A DNA stretch of 64,000 nucleotides, taken from positions 1-64,000 of the forward strand of contig NZ_KQ955211.1 in the NCBI RefSeq assembly GCF_001546115.1, written 5' to 3'. Under the pieces are notes generated by a model that searched no databases, had not been told where the DNA came from, and was given only the letters and a program-made list of their open reading frames with translations. The position numbers were made by a program, and so were the translations under genes. The stretch comes from Paracoccus aminovorans. Lineage in GTDB: Bacteria; Pseudomonadota; Alphaproteobacteria; Rhodobacterales; Rhodobacteraceae. Below, piece after piece: positions 10,460 through 18,299 of this stretch (the first letter of the stretch is position 1; the number at the start of each line of letters is the position of its first letter).

Positions 10460-11857
10460 ATGATGGGTATCGCCATGAGATTGAAGAAAGCCCTGCCGGC
10501 CGGACTGGCCGCGGCCCTGCTGCCCGCCCTTGCCCAGGCGCAAGAGGCCGGACCCGCGCTCAGCGCCGGGGATACCGCCTTCGTCGCCACCTGCGCGCTG
10601 ATCGTGATGCTGATGATGCTGCCCGGGCTCGGGCTGTTCTATGCCGGCATGGCGCGATCGAAGAACGTGCTTTCGGTGCTGACGCATATCTTCGCCTCGG
10701 TTGCGCTGATCGCGGTCTTGTGGATCGCCTTCGGCTATTCGCTGAGCTTCGCCGAAGGGCCGCTGAACGCGTTGATCGGCGGCACCTCGAAACTCTTCCT
10801 GTCGGGCGTCACCCAGGACAGCATGGTCGGCACGATTCCTGAATATCTCTATGTGCTCTTCATGCTGATGTTCGCGGCGATCACGCCGCCGATCATCGTC
10901 GGCGCCTTTGCCGAGCGGATGAAATTCGCCGCCGTGCTGATCTTCATGGCGGTCTGGCTGACCATCAACTATGTCCCCATGGCGCATATGGCCTGGGGCG
11001 GCGGCTGGGTCTTCGACATCGGCGTGCAGGATTTCGCCGGCGGCAATGTCGTGCACCTGAACGCGGGCATGGCGGCGCTGGTCTGCGCGCTGGTTGCCGG
11101 GCCGCGCCAGGGCTACGGCAGCACGATGATGGCGCCGCACAACATGACCATGACCTATACCGGCGGCGCCATGCTCTGGGTCGGCTGGCTTGCCTTCTGC
11201 GGCGGCTGCGCGCTGGCAGCGAACGGCTTTTCGGCGCTGGTGATGCTGAACACCATGCTGGGCGGTGCCGGCGGCGCGCTTGGCTGGATGGCGGCGGAAT
11301 GGCTGCATCGCGGCCGGGCCAGCACCTTCGGCCTGCTCTCCGGCGCCATCGCCGGGCTGGTGGCGATCACCCCGGCCTGCGGCTTCGTCGGCCCGGCCGG
11401 CGCGGTGGCCGTGGGCTTCCTGACCGCCCCGGTCTGCGTCTTCGCCGTCGAGGTGGTCAAGCGCCGCTTCGGCTATGACGACAGTTTCGACGTGTTCGGC
11501 GTCCACGGCGTCGGCGCGGCGGTCGGCGGCGTGTTGACGGTGATCTTCGCCGCGCCGGTGCTGGGCGGCCTCGGCTACCCCGAGGGCCGCACGCTGATGA
11601 CCCAGATGGTGCCGCAACTGGCGATCATGGGCTTTTCCATCCTCATCTCGCTGGTCACGACCTGGATCGCGCTGAAGGTCGCGGACGCCCTGGTCGGGCT
11701 GCGCGTCGACGAGGACGCCGAATTCGACGGGCTCGACACCGCCGAACATGGCGAGGTCGGCTATCGCCTGGGCGACGGCACCTATGCCGGCGCGGCCATC
11801 GCCGCGCAGCCGGGCAGCCCGGCCGCCGCGCCCGCCCTGGCACCGGCCCGCAGCTGA
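10460..11857 (+). CDS. amt: Ammonium transporter
   Basis: A 465-residue Amt/MEP/Rh channel. The N-terminus (LPAGLAAALLPALAQAQ, then EAGPALSAGD) looks like a cleaved signal peptide, as in AmtB, followed by about eleven membrane helices. MMLPGLGLFYAGMARSKNVL and the conserved histidine regions (FDVFGVHGVGAAVGG) are typical. The long hydrophilic tail has the GLDTAEHGEVGY motif common in proteobacterial Amt proteins. There is no adjacent glnK, the usual partner. Its place after the serine-cycle genes suggests it retains or recaptures ammonium set free from methylamines; methylammonium is also a known Amt substrate analogue. ATG at 10460 is used; another ATG at 10475 is possible. Confidence 0.92.
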   Translation: MMGIAMRLKKALPAGLAAALLPALAQAQEAGPALSAGDTAFVATCALIVMLMMLPGLGLFYAGMARSKNVLSVLTHIFASVALIAVLWIAFGYSLSFAEGPLNALIGGTSKLFLSGVTQDSMVGTIPEYLYVLFMLMFAAITPPIIVGAFAERMKFAAVLIFMAVWLTINYVPMAHMAWGGGWVFDIGVQDFAGGNVVHLNAGMAALVCALVAGPRQGYGSTMMAPHNMTMTYTGGAMLWVGWLAFCGGCALAANGFSALVMLNTMLGGAGGALGWMAAEWLHRGRASTFGLLSGAIAGLVAITPACGFVGPAGAVAVGFLTAPVCVFAVEVVKRRFGYDDSFDVFGVHGVGAAVGGVLTVIFAAPVLGGLGYPEGRTLMTQMVPQLAIMGFSILISLVTTWIALKVADALVGLRVDEDAEFDGLDTAEHGEVGYRLGDGTYAGAAIAAQPGSPAAAPALAPARS

Positions 11858-11885
11858 TCCACCGGGCCGGGCGCGACGTCCGGCC

Positions 11886-12530
11886 CTATTTGCTTTGCGG
11901 GTAGGTGATGATCGACAGGTATTTCGCCGGCAGCTCGATCAACTCGATCGGCCCATGCGGCGCATCGGCGTCGAACAGCAGCGTATCGCCCGGCTCCAGC
12001 CGATAGACCTGCTCGCCATGGCGATAGCCGACGATGCCTTCCAGCATGTAGAGCAGCTCGATCCCCTCGTGCTGGAAGGTCGGAAAACGGTCGCTCTCGG
12101 TGGTCAGCACGATCATGTAGGGCTCGACCACCACGCCGGAATTGTTCGAGCCGATATGGCCCAGCAGGTGATACTGGTGCCCGGACCGGGTGCCGGCGCG
12201 CTCGATCTCGACGCCTTGCCCAGATTTCACATGCATGGCGCCGCGCGGCTCGGCATAGCCCTGGAACAGCTGGATCAGCGGCACCCGCAGGGCATTCGCC
12301 AGCGCCTGCAGGGTGCCCAGCGAGGACGAGATCACCCCGTTCTCGATCTTGGACAACATGCCGACCGACAGGCCGGTCTGCATCGCCAGATCGGCCCCGG
12401 TCATGCGCTGGCGCTTGCGCAGCTCGCGCACGGCGCGGCCGATGGCGACCTCGAGGTTGCGTTCGGAACTGTCGCGCAGGGCATGCGGGTCCTGCGACAG
12501 TTTCATCTGGCTGACCGATTTCCTGGCCAT
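11886..12530 (-). CDS. XRE-family regulator with C-terminal cupin domain
   Basis: This 214-residue protein has an N-terminal helix-turn-helix (about residues 28-85: AVRELRKRQRMTGADLAMQ, then GLSVGMLSKIENG) and a C-terminal cupin (about 130-205: HEGIELLYMLEGIVGYRHGE and LEPGDTLLFDADAPHG). The architecture is that of PuuR-like regulators, which sense small amine-derived metabolites; E. coli PuuR responds to the gamma-glutamylputrescine pathway. The start is the ATG at 12528-12530 after AGGAAAGGAAG. A perfect 17-bp palindrome lies 15 bases upstream of that start and a near-identical copy lies before mgdA, so it is likely autoregulated and controls the N-methylglutamate genes. The ligand is not visible in the sequence; a gamma-glutamyl amide is my guess. 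Confidence 0.85.
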   Translation of the reverse strand: MARKSVSQMKLSQDPHALRDSSERNLEVAIGRAVRELRKRQRMTGADLAMQTGLSVGMLSKIENGVISSSLGTLQALANALRVPLIQLFQGYAEPRGAMHVKSGQGVEIERAGTRSGHQYHLLGHIGSNNSGVVVEPYMIVLTTESDRFPTFQHEGIELLYMLEGIVGYRHGEQVYRLEPGDTLLFDADAPHGPIELIELPAKYLSIITYPQSK

Positions 12531-12544
12531 GTCGGCTCGGCTTC

Positions 12545-12561
12545 CTTTCCTCAGAGGAAAG
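12545..12561. promoter_or_regulatory. 17-bp palindrome (candidate XRE-cupin operator), copy 1
   Basis: CTTTCCTCAGAGGAAAG has perfect eight-base arms around a central A. It lies 15-31 bases upstream of the XRE-cupin start codon, where bound repressor would block its own expression. It matches the site at 19572-19588 in 16 of 17 positions. Confidence 0.6.
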
Positions 12562-12565
12562 AAGT

Positions 12566-12601
12566 CTGCTGAGGATTGCGACAGATTACAATCCTCGGCA
12601 G
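12566..12601 (-). terminator. Hairpin between purU and the XRE-cupin gene
   Basis: The arms CTGCTGAGGATTG (12566-12578) and CAATCCTCGGCAG (12589-12601) pair at 12 of 13 positions with a ten-base loop. Read on the minus strand it lies 36 bases past the purU stop and is followed by ACTTCTTTCC. It probably terminates the mgd-folD-purU transcript. Confidence 0.55.
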
Positions 12602-12637
12602 AGCCTTGGCCGTCGCCTGTGCCGGATTTGTCGCTTT

Positions 12638-13522
12638 TCACCCCATGCGCTCGGAGGCATAGGACCCCGGGGAGGGCGGGAAGACGACGGTCTTGTTGCC
12701 GTTGAGGAAGACGCGGCGGTGGATATGGGCGTGGATGGCGCGGGCCAGGACCTGGCTTTCGACGTCGCGGCCCAGCGAGACATAGTCGTCGGGCGACTGG
12801 GCATGGGTGACGCGGATGATGTCCTGCTCGATGATCGGGCCCTCGTCGAGATCCGCGGTCACGTAATGCGAGGTGGCGCCGATCAGCTTCACGCCGCGCT
12901 CGAAGGCCTGCTTGTAGGGATTGGCGCCCTTGAAGCTGGGCAGGAACGAGTGGTGGATGTTGATGATCCGCCCCGACATCGCCTTGCACATCTCGTCCGA
13001 CAGGACCTGCATGTAGCGCGCCAGCACGATCAGCTCGGCGCCGGAATCGCGCACGATGCGCATCTGCTCGGCCTCGGCCTGCGGCTTGTTCTCCTTGGTG
13101 ACCTTGATGCAGTGGAAGGGGATGTCGTGGTTCACCACCACCTTCTGATAGTCCATGTGGTTCGAGATCACCGCCACGATCTCGATCGGCAAGGCGCCGA
13201 TGCGCCAGCGATACAGAAGGTCGTTCAGGCAATGGCCGAAGCGGCTGACCATGATCACGACCTTCATCTTCTCGGCCTCGTCATGGAAGGCCGAGACCAT
13301 GCCGAAGGCCTTGGCGGTCTCGGCGAAATCGGCGCGCAGCTCCTCGAGGCCGACGCCCTCCTCGGACAGGAAGCTGACGCGCATGAAGAACTTGTCGTTC
13401 TCCATGTCGTCGAACTGGCTCGAGTCGGTGATGTTGCAGCCCTTCTCGGCAAGATAGCCCGAGATGGCGGCAACGATGCCCCGCGTCGTCGGGCAGGCTA
13501 CGGTCAGGCAGTATTTGGTCAT
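12638..13522 (-). CDS. purU: Formyltetrahydrofolate deformylase
   Basis: This 294-residue enzyme hydrolyses 10-formyl-THF to formate and THF. It has an N-terminal ACT domain (about 4-85) and a formyltransferase-like catalytic domain. The active-site Asn and His are in IINIHHSFLPSFKG and the Asp is in DLDEGPIIEQD. The start ATG at 13520-13522 (MTKYCLTV) follows GGAGAG; a longer frame upstream has no such site. With FolD it forms the branch that oxidises methylene-THF to formate, restoring free THF for the demethylases upstream. The order sarcosine-oxidase-like genes, folD, purU recurs in methylamine and betaine loci as I know them. A 127-bp gap with a palindromic element separates it from folD. 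Confidence 0.94.
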   Translation of the reverse strand: MTKYCLTVACPTTRGIVAAISGYLAEKGCNITDSSQFDDMENDKFFMRVSFLSEEGVGLEELRADFAETAKAFGMVSAFHDEAEKMKVVIMVSRFGHCLNDLLYRWRIGALPIEIVAVISNHMDYQKVVVNHDIPFHCIKVTKENKPQAEAEQMRIVRDSGAELIVLARYMQVLSDEMCKAMSGRIINIHHSFLPSFKGANPYKQAFERGVKLIGATSHYVTADLDEGPIIEQDIIRVTHAQSPDDYVSLGRDVESQVLARAIHAHIHRRVFLNGNKTVVFPPSPGSYASERMG

Positions 13523-13554
13523 CGTGCTCTCCACTGTGCCCGGGCGGGGCCCGG

Positions 13555-13635
13555 CTTCTTTCTTGTGCAAATATCCCGGGGGAACGCGCCCGTGGCCCCA
13601 CCCTGGGGCCGCGGGCGGGTGGGGGCAGAGCCCCC
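13555..13635. repeat. GC-rich palindromic intergenic element, copy 1
   Basis: The element starts CTTCTTTCTTGTGCAAATAT and continues with CCCGGGGG. Two stem-loops follow: a 15-base arm pair at 13585-13599 / 13605-13619 with two mismatches, and GGGGGC-AGA-GCCCCC at 13621-13635. Related elements occur at 39961, 42727 and 62659. It fills most of the folD-purU gap and may attenuate or stabilise the transcript. Confidence 0.6.
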
Positions 13636-13649
13636 GGCCCCCGGCAATC

Positions 13650-14531
13650 TCAGCCGACCAGCTCGGGGTCGGGCAGCCCGTTCGCCCGGCAGCAGGCGGT
13701 CAGCGTATTGGCCAAGAGGCAGGCGATGGTCATCGGCCCGACGCCGCCCGGCACCGGGGTGATGGCGCCGGCGACCCGGGCCGCGCTGTCGAAGTCCACG
13801 TCGCCGACCAGCCGGGTGCGGCCGTCCTCCTCGATGCGGTTGATGCCGACGTCGATCACCGTGGCGCCGGGCTTGACCCAGTCGCCGGGGATCATCCGCG
13901 GCCGGCCGACGGCGGCGACCAGGATGTCGGCGCTGCGGCAGACCTCGGCCAGGTTCTTCGTGCGGCTATGCGCGATGGTGACGGTGCAGCTCTCGCCCAG
14001 CAAGAGCTGCGCCATCGGCTTGCCGACGATGTTCGAGCGCCCGACCACGACCGCGTTCAGCCCCGAGAGATCGCCCAGCCGGTCGCGCAGCATCAAGAGG
14101 CAGCCCAGGGGCGTGCAGGGCACCATGCTCTTCTGCCCGGTGCCCAGAAGGCCCACGTTCAGGATGTGGAAGCCGTCGACGTCCTTTGCCGGATCGATGG
14201 CGTTGATCACCGCCTCGGCATCCATATGCGCGGGCAGCGGCAGCTGCACCAGGATGCCATGCACCGCCGGGTCGGCGTTCAGTTTCTCGACCAGCGCCAG
14301 CAGCTCCGCCTGTCCGGTCTCGGCCGGCAGCTTGTGCTCCCAGGAGGCCATGCCGGCCTCGCGGGTCTGGATGCCCTTGTTCCGGACATAGACCTCCGAG
14401 GCCGGATCCTCGCCCACCAGCACCACCGCCAGCCCCGGCACGATCCCCCGCGCCGCAAGACCCGCAACCCCCGAGGCAACCCGCCCCCGCAAGCCCAAGG
14501 CAAACGCCTTCCCGTCAATGATGTTGCTCAT
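13650..14531 (-). CDS. folD: Methylene-THF dehydrogenase / methenyl-THF cyclohydrolase
   Basis: The 293-residue bifunctional enzyme interconverts methylene-, methenyl- and 10-formyl-THF using NADP. The catalytic lysine and tyrosine are in YVRNKGIQ. HGILVQLPLP, the nucleotide-binding VVVGRSNIVGKPMAQLL and PVPGGVGPMT are all present. The ATG at 14529-14531 overlaps the end of mgdD by four bases, so both are in one transcript. Methylene-THF made by MgdC, DmmD and Tdm is its expected substrate here. Confidence 0.95.
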   Translation of the reverse strand: MSNIIDGKAFALGLRGRVASGVAGLAARGIVPGLAVVLVGEDPASEVYVRNKGIQTREAGMASWEHKLPAETGQAELLALVEKLNADPAVHGILVQLPLPAHMDAEAVINAIDPAKDVDGFHILNVGLLGTGQKSMVPCTPLGCLLMLRDRLGDLSGLNAVVVGRSNIVGKPMAQLLLGESCTVTIAHSRTKNLAEVCRSADILVAAVGRPRMIPGDWVKPGATVIDVGINRIEEDGRTRLVGDVDFDSAARVAGAITPVPGGVGPMTIACLLANTLTACCRANGLPDPELVG

Positions 14532-15076
14532 GCCCGGATCTCCTGCTGTTCGGCGGCGTCGACGAGCGCGTGCCAGATGGTGCCGGCGGCCGAGCGCATG
14601 CCCAGCACCGCCAGCCGGTCCGCGGCGCGGCGGATGATGAAGATGCTCATGTGGTGAAAGCCGCAGCGGGTGGCCGAGCCGGAACCGAAGCGGGCCGGAT
14701 CGACGTTCACCAGCTTTTCCATCAGCGCGACCAGCACCGGCTCGGGCGCGGTGATCTCGAAAGCGGCGAAACCGTCGGTCTGCTCGGTCACCGAGACGCC
14801 GGGGCCGGCGAGCCGGGCCGCGACATCCTGGCTGGCCTGGCCCGGGAACTCGACCATCCACTGGTCGGGTCCGGTCCAGAAGGCGGCGATGCCCTGGCCT
14901 TCGGCCCAGCCGCCGGGGCCGGGCAGCGTCAGGCCCAGGTCGGGGGCCGCGCCGCCCCGGCGCAGGGCCAGCGAGGCCAGGCCCAGCTCGGCGTTTTCGG
15001 TCAGGGTCACCGCGCCGATGGTGCGGCTTTGCGGCACGGCGGCGCCCAGGGCGCAGATCGGCGTCAGGTCAGTCAC
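14528..15076 (-). CDS. mgdD: N-methylglutamate dehydrogenase subunit D (sarcosine oxidase gamma-like)
   Basis: A 182-residue gamma chain of the heterotetrameric sarcosine-oxidase family, weakly related to GcvT. I place the start at the GTG at 15074-15076 (VTDLTPICALG), which overlaps the end of mgdC by eight bases; the longer upstream frame reads through mgdC. The C-terminal segment RFGSGSATRCGFHHMSIFI is characteristic of SoxG. It would be a structural subunit binding the alpha chain. The choice of N-methylglutamate dehydrogenase over sarcosine oxidase rests on gmaS and mgsABC in the same island. Confidence 0.82.
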   Translation of the reverse strand: MTDLTPICALGAAVPQSRTIGAVTLTENAELGLASLALRRGGAAPDLGLTLPGPGGWAEGQGIAAFWTGPDQWMVEFPGQASQDVAARLAGPGVSVTEQTDGFAAFEITAPEPVLVALMEKLVNVDPARFGSGSATRCGFHHMSIFIIRRAADRLAVLGMRSAAGTIWHALVDAAEQQEIRA

Positions 15077-17999
15077 GGACGCGGCCTCCTTCGGGGTCAA
15101 CGAAATGGGCCGAGACCACGCGAACGCGCACGGACTGGCCTTGCAGCGGGTTGGCGGCGACCACCACCTCGCCCTTGCGGCTGTCGCCATTCACCAGATA
15201 GCCCAGCCCGATGGCGCTGCCGACATGCGGCGAATAGCAGGCCGAGGTGATCCAGCCCTGGTCGTTCGCGGTATCCTGCGCCGCGCCTTCGGCAAAGAGA
15301 TGCGCTCCTGCCATGACCGGATCGGCGGCGTTGACGGGCTGGAACCCGACCAGCACGCGCCGGTCGGCGACCATGCCCTCGCGCCGCGACAGCACCGCGC
15401 CGATCGAGTCCTTTTTGGTCGAGACCATCTTGCCCATGCCGAGCATCTGCGCCGTGGTCTGGCCGTTCAGCTCGTTGCCGGCGGCATGGCCCTTTTCGAT
15501 GCGCAGCACGCCCAGCGTCTCGGTGCCATAGGGCGTGGCGCCCAGGTCGGCGCCGACCTGCAGCATGCGCGCCATCAGCGCATTGCCATAGCGTGCCGGC
15601 ACCGCGATCTCATAGGCCAATTCGCCCGAGAAGCTGATGCGGAACAGCCGCGCCCGAAGGCCGCCGCAGACCGTCAGGTTGGCGCAGGCCATGAAGGGGA
15701 AGCCCTCGTTCGAGATGTCGAACCCGTCCACCACCCGCTCCAGCAGCTTGCGGGCATGCGGGCCGGCGACCGACATCTGCGCCCAGGCATCGGTGGTCGA
15801 GATCAGCTGCACGTCGAGTTCCGGCCACAGGCATTGCCGGCAGAACTCCATATGCTTGTAGATCGTGCCGGCGTTGGCCGTGGTCGTGGTCACGACATAC
15901 TGGTCCTCGGCCAGCCGGGCGCAGGTGCCGTCGTCCCAGGCAAAGCCGTCCTCGCGCAGCATCAGGCCATAGCGGACCATGCCGACCTTGAGCGATTTCA
16001 TCGCATTGGCATAGACCCGGTCCAGGAACTCGCCGGCGTCGGCGCCCTGCACGTCGACCTTGCCCAGCGTGGTCACGTCGCAGATGCCGACGCCCGCGCG
16101 GGTGGCCAGGACCTCACGGTCCACGGTCTGGCGCCACTCGGTCTCGCCCTTGCGGGGGAAATACTGCGCCCGCATCCATTGCCCGACCTCGACGAAGACC
16201 GCGCCCTGCGATTTCGCCCATTCATGCGTCGGCGTCAGCCGGCGCGGGCGGAAATGCGCGCCGGTGTCGCCGCCGCCCAGCACCGACATGGAAACCGGCG
16301 TATAGGGCGGGCGGAAGATCGTCGTGCCGGTCTGGTTGATCGACTGGCCCGTCAGTTCCGCCATCACCGCGATCGCGGTCACGTTCGAGGTCTTGCCCTG
16401 GTCGGTCGCCATGCCAAGCGTGGTCCAGCGCTTCAGGTGCTCGACCGGGCGCAGGTTTTCCACATAGGCCAACTTCACGTCCTTGACGGTCACGTCGTTC
16501 TGGAAATCGACCCAGGCGCGGCCCTTGCCGGGGACGTGCCACAGCGGCTTGAGGTTCAGTGCCTCGTCCTCGGCGCGGGGCAGGTCGGGCAGATGCGCGC
16601 TGATGCCGATGTCGGCCAGCGCGGCGACCGCCGCCTGCGCGCCCGAGGCCAGCGCCTGCGCGGTCGAGCCCTTGCCGGCGGCGGCGCCGGCGATGCTGAG
16701 GCCCGCGACATTGCCGTCCTCGGCCAGGAAGGCCTGCGCGGCTTCGTTCCAGACCGGCCGCCCGCGATGGTGCGAGGCGATGTGCAGGTTCGGGTTCCAG
16801 CCGCCCGAGACGCCGAGCGCGCCGCAGTCGATCCATTCCGCGCGGCCGTTCTGCGTCACCTCGACCTTGGCCAGGCCCAGCCGGCCCTTGCTGTCGGTGA
16901 CCATGCCGCCGGCAATGGTCCGGTAGCTGCCGCGCGCGGGCGCGTCGGGGCGGCTGTCGACCACGGCGGCGATCTCGACCCCCTTGGCGGCCAGGTCGGC
17001 GGCGGTGCGGTGGCCGTCGTCGTTGTTGGTGAAGATCGCCACCCGCTTGGCCGGGCTGACCGCCCAGCGGTTGGCATAGGCCCGCATCGCGCCCGCCATC
17101 ATCACCCCGGGCCGGTCGTTGTTGGCGAAGGGAATGTGACGCTCGGTCGCGCCGGCGGCCAGGATCGCGCGCTTGGCGGTGATGCGCCACAGCGATTGAC
17201 GCACGCGCTTGCCGGGCGTCGGCAGGTGGTCCGAAACCCGCTCGACCGCGCCATAGATGCCGTGGTCGAAGGCGCCCCAGACCGTGGTGCGGCGCATGAC
17301 GCGCAGGTTCGGCAGGCTGGCGAATTCGGCCTCGACCTCGGCGATCCATTCGGCCGCCGGCCGGTCCAGCGGCGCGCTTTCGGCAAGCAAGCGGCCGCCC
17401 AGGCGGAAGTCCTCGTCGGCCAGGATCACCCGTGCGCCGGTCCGCGCCGCGGTCAGCGCCGCCGCAAGCCCCGCCGCGCCGCCGCCGATGACCAAGAGGT
17501 CGCAATGCAGGAAGCCCGCGTCATAGCTGTCCGGGTCGGCCTGCATTGACAGGCTGCCCAGGCCCGCCGCGCGACGGATCATCGGCTCGTAGAGCTTTTC
17601 CCAGAACGCCTTGGGCCACATGAAGGTCTTGTAATAGAAGCCCGCCGCGAAGAAGGGCGACATCAGGTCGTTCACCGCCAGCAGGTCGAAGCCCAGCGAG
17701 CCGACATGGTTCTGGCTGCGGGCGTCCAGCCCCTCGAACAGCTCGGCCACGGTGGCGCGGGTGTTCGGCTCCTGCCGGTTGCCGGCGCGCAGCTCGACCA
17801 GCGCGTTCGGTTCCTCGGAGCCCGCGGTGAAGACGCCGCGCGGGCGGTGATACTTGAAGCCGCGGCCCATCAGCCGCACGTCGTTGGCAAGCAGGGCCGA
17901 GGCCAGCGTGTCGCCGGCATGGCCGGTGTAGGACTTGCCGTCGAAGGTGAAGTTCAGGCTGCGGTTGCGGTCGATCAGACCGCCGGAAAGACGGGTCAT
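15069..17999 (-). CDS. mgdC: N-methylglutamate dehydrogenase large subunit C (sarcosine oxidase alpha-like)
   Basis: At 976 residues this is full length for a SoxA-type alpha chain. Domains in order: a ferredoxin-like N-terminal domain without iron-sulfur cysteines (about 10-100), a FAD/NAD-binding disulfide-reductase-like core starting with DLLVIGGGAAGLAAAL near 167, and a C-terminal GcvT-type folate-binding domain from about 600. The folate domain would capture the methyl carbon oxidised by the beta chain as methylene-THF. The ATG at 17997-17999 overlaps the mgdB stop by four bases; the extended frame upstream reads antisense into neighbours. It could alternatively be a true sarcosine oxidase; the gene order B-D-A-G is the same in both enzymes. 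Confidence 0.85.
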   Translation of the reverse strand: MTRLSGGLIDRNRSLNFTFDGKSYTGHAGDTLASALLANDVRLMGRGFKYHRPRGVFTAGSEEPNALVELRAGNRQEPNTRATVAELFEGLDARSQNHVGSLGFDLLAVNDLMSPFFAAGFYYKTFMWPKAFWEKLYEPMIRRAAGLGSLSMQADPDSYDAGFLHCDLLVIGGGAAGLAAALTAARTGARVILADEDFRLGGRLLAESAPLDRPAAEWIAEVEAEFASLPNLRVMRRTTVWGAFDHGIYGAVERVSDHLPTPGKRVRQSLWRITAKRAILAAGATERHIPFANNDRPGVMMAGAMRAYANRWAVSPAKRVAIFTNNDDGHRTAADLAAKGVEIAAVVDSRPDAPARGSYRTIAGGMVTDSKGRLGLAKVEVTQNGRAEWIDCGALGVSGGWNPNLHIASHHRGRPVWNEAAQAFLAEDGNVAGLSIAGAAAGKGSTAQALASGAQAAVAALADIGISAHLPDLPRAEDEALNLKPLWHVPGKGRAWVDFQNDVTVKDVKLAYVENLRPVEHLKRWTTLGMATDQGKTSNVTAIAVMAELTGQSINQTGTTIFRPPYTPVSMSVLGGGDTGAHFRPRRLTPTHEWAKSQGAVFVEVGQWMRAQYFPRKGETEWRQTVDREVLATRAGVGICDVTTLGKVDVQGADAGEFLDRVYANAMKSLKVGMVRYGLMLREDGFAWDDGTCARLAEDQYVVTTTTANAGTIYKHMEFCRQCLWPELDVQLISTTDAWAQMSVAGPHARKLLERVVDGFDISNEGFPFMACANLTVCGGLRARLFRISFSGELAYEIAVPARYGNALMARMLQVGADLGATPYGTETLGVLRIEKGHAAGNELNGQTTAQMLGMGKMVSTKKDSIGAVLSRREGMVADRRVLVGFQPVNAADPVMAGAHLFAEGAAQDTANDQGWITSACYSPHVGSAIGLGYLVNGDSRKGEVVVAANPLQGQSVRVRVVSAHFVDPEGGRVRD

Positions 18000-18289
18000 G
18001 CCGCACCGCCTTTCGCCATCGCCAGCTTCACGTCGCGGGCAAGCTCGGCGCCCAGGATCTCGTGCGTGACGGTGTTGCGGGTGACGACCAGCCAGCTGCG
18101 GTCGCCCTGTTCGTGGAACCACAGCTCGCGGTGGACGCCGGCCGGGTTGTCGCGCAGGTGCTGGTATTCATAGAAGCGCTGCGGCGCGTCGGCGGCCATG
18201 CCGTCGGGACGCTCCAGCAGGGTGGCATCGCCGAGGTACGAGAACTCTTCCGAGTCGCGCAGGCCAAGCAGGGGATGGGGGATCAGCAT
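17996..18289 (-). CDS. mgdB: N-methylglutamate dehydrogenase subunit B (sarcosine oxidase delta-like, without cysteines)
   Basis: The 97-residue protein matches the SoxD family (EFSYLGDATLLERPD; RELWFHEQGDRSWLVVTRNT). In canonical delta chains zinc is held by a CPxCG motif at the N-terminus and a His plus Cys in a later HxxGC-like segment. Here the first motif reads HPLLG and the second ends in GD, and the whole protein contains no cysteine. It has therefore lost at least the cysteine zinc ligands. It lies between mgdA and mgdC with a four-base overlap to mgdC, so it is almost certainly expressed as part of the complex. Confidence 0.82.
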   Translation of the reverse strand: MLIPHPLLGLRDSEEFSYLGDATLLERPDGMAADAPQRFYEYQHLRDNPAGVHRELWFHEQGDRSWLVVTRNTVTHEILGAELARDVKLAMAKGGAA

Positions 18290-18299
18290 GTCATGGCCC

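Noticed and set aside
12531..13232. Extension of the XRE-cupin frame to 448 residues
   Set aside because: It overlaps purU in another frame and would destroy the operator position; the ATG at 12528-12530 has a ribosome site.
14670..17549. 959-residue plus-strand frame opposite mgdC
   Set aside because: It is a shadow of the SoxA-like gene, which has complete domains and tight overlaps with its neighbours.
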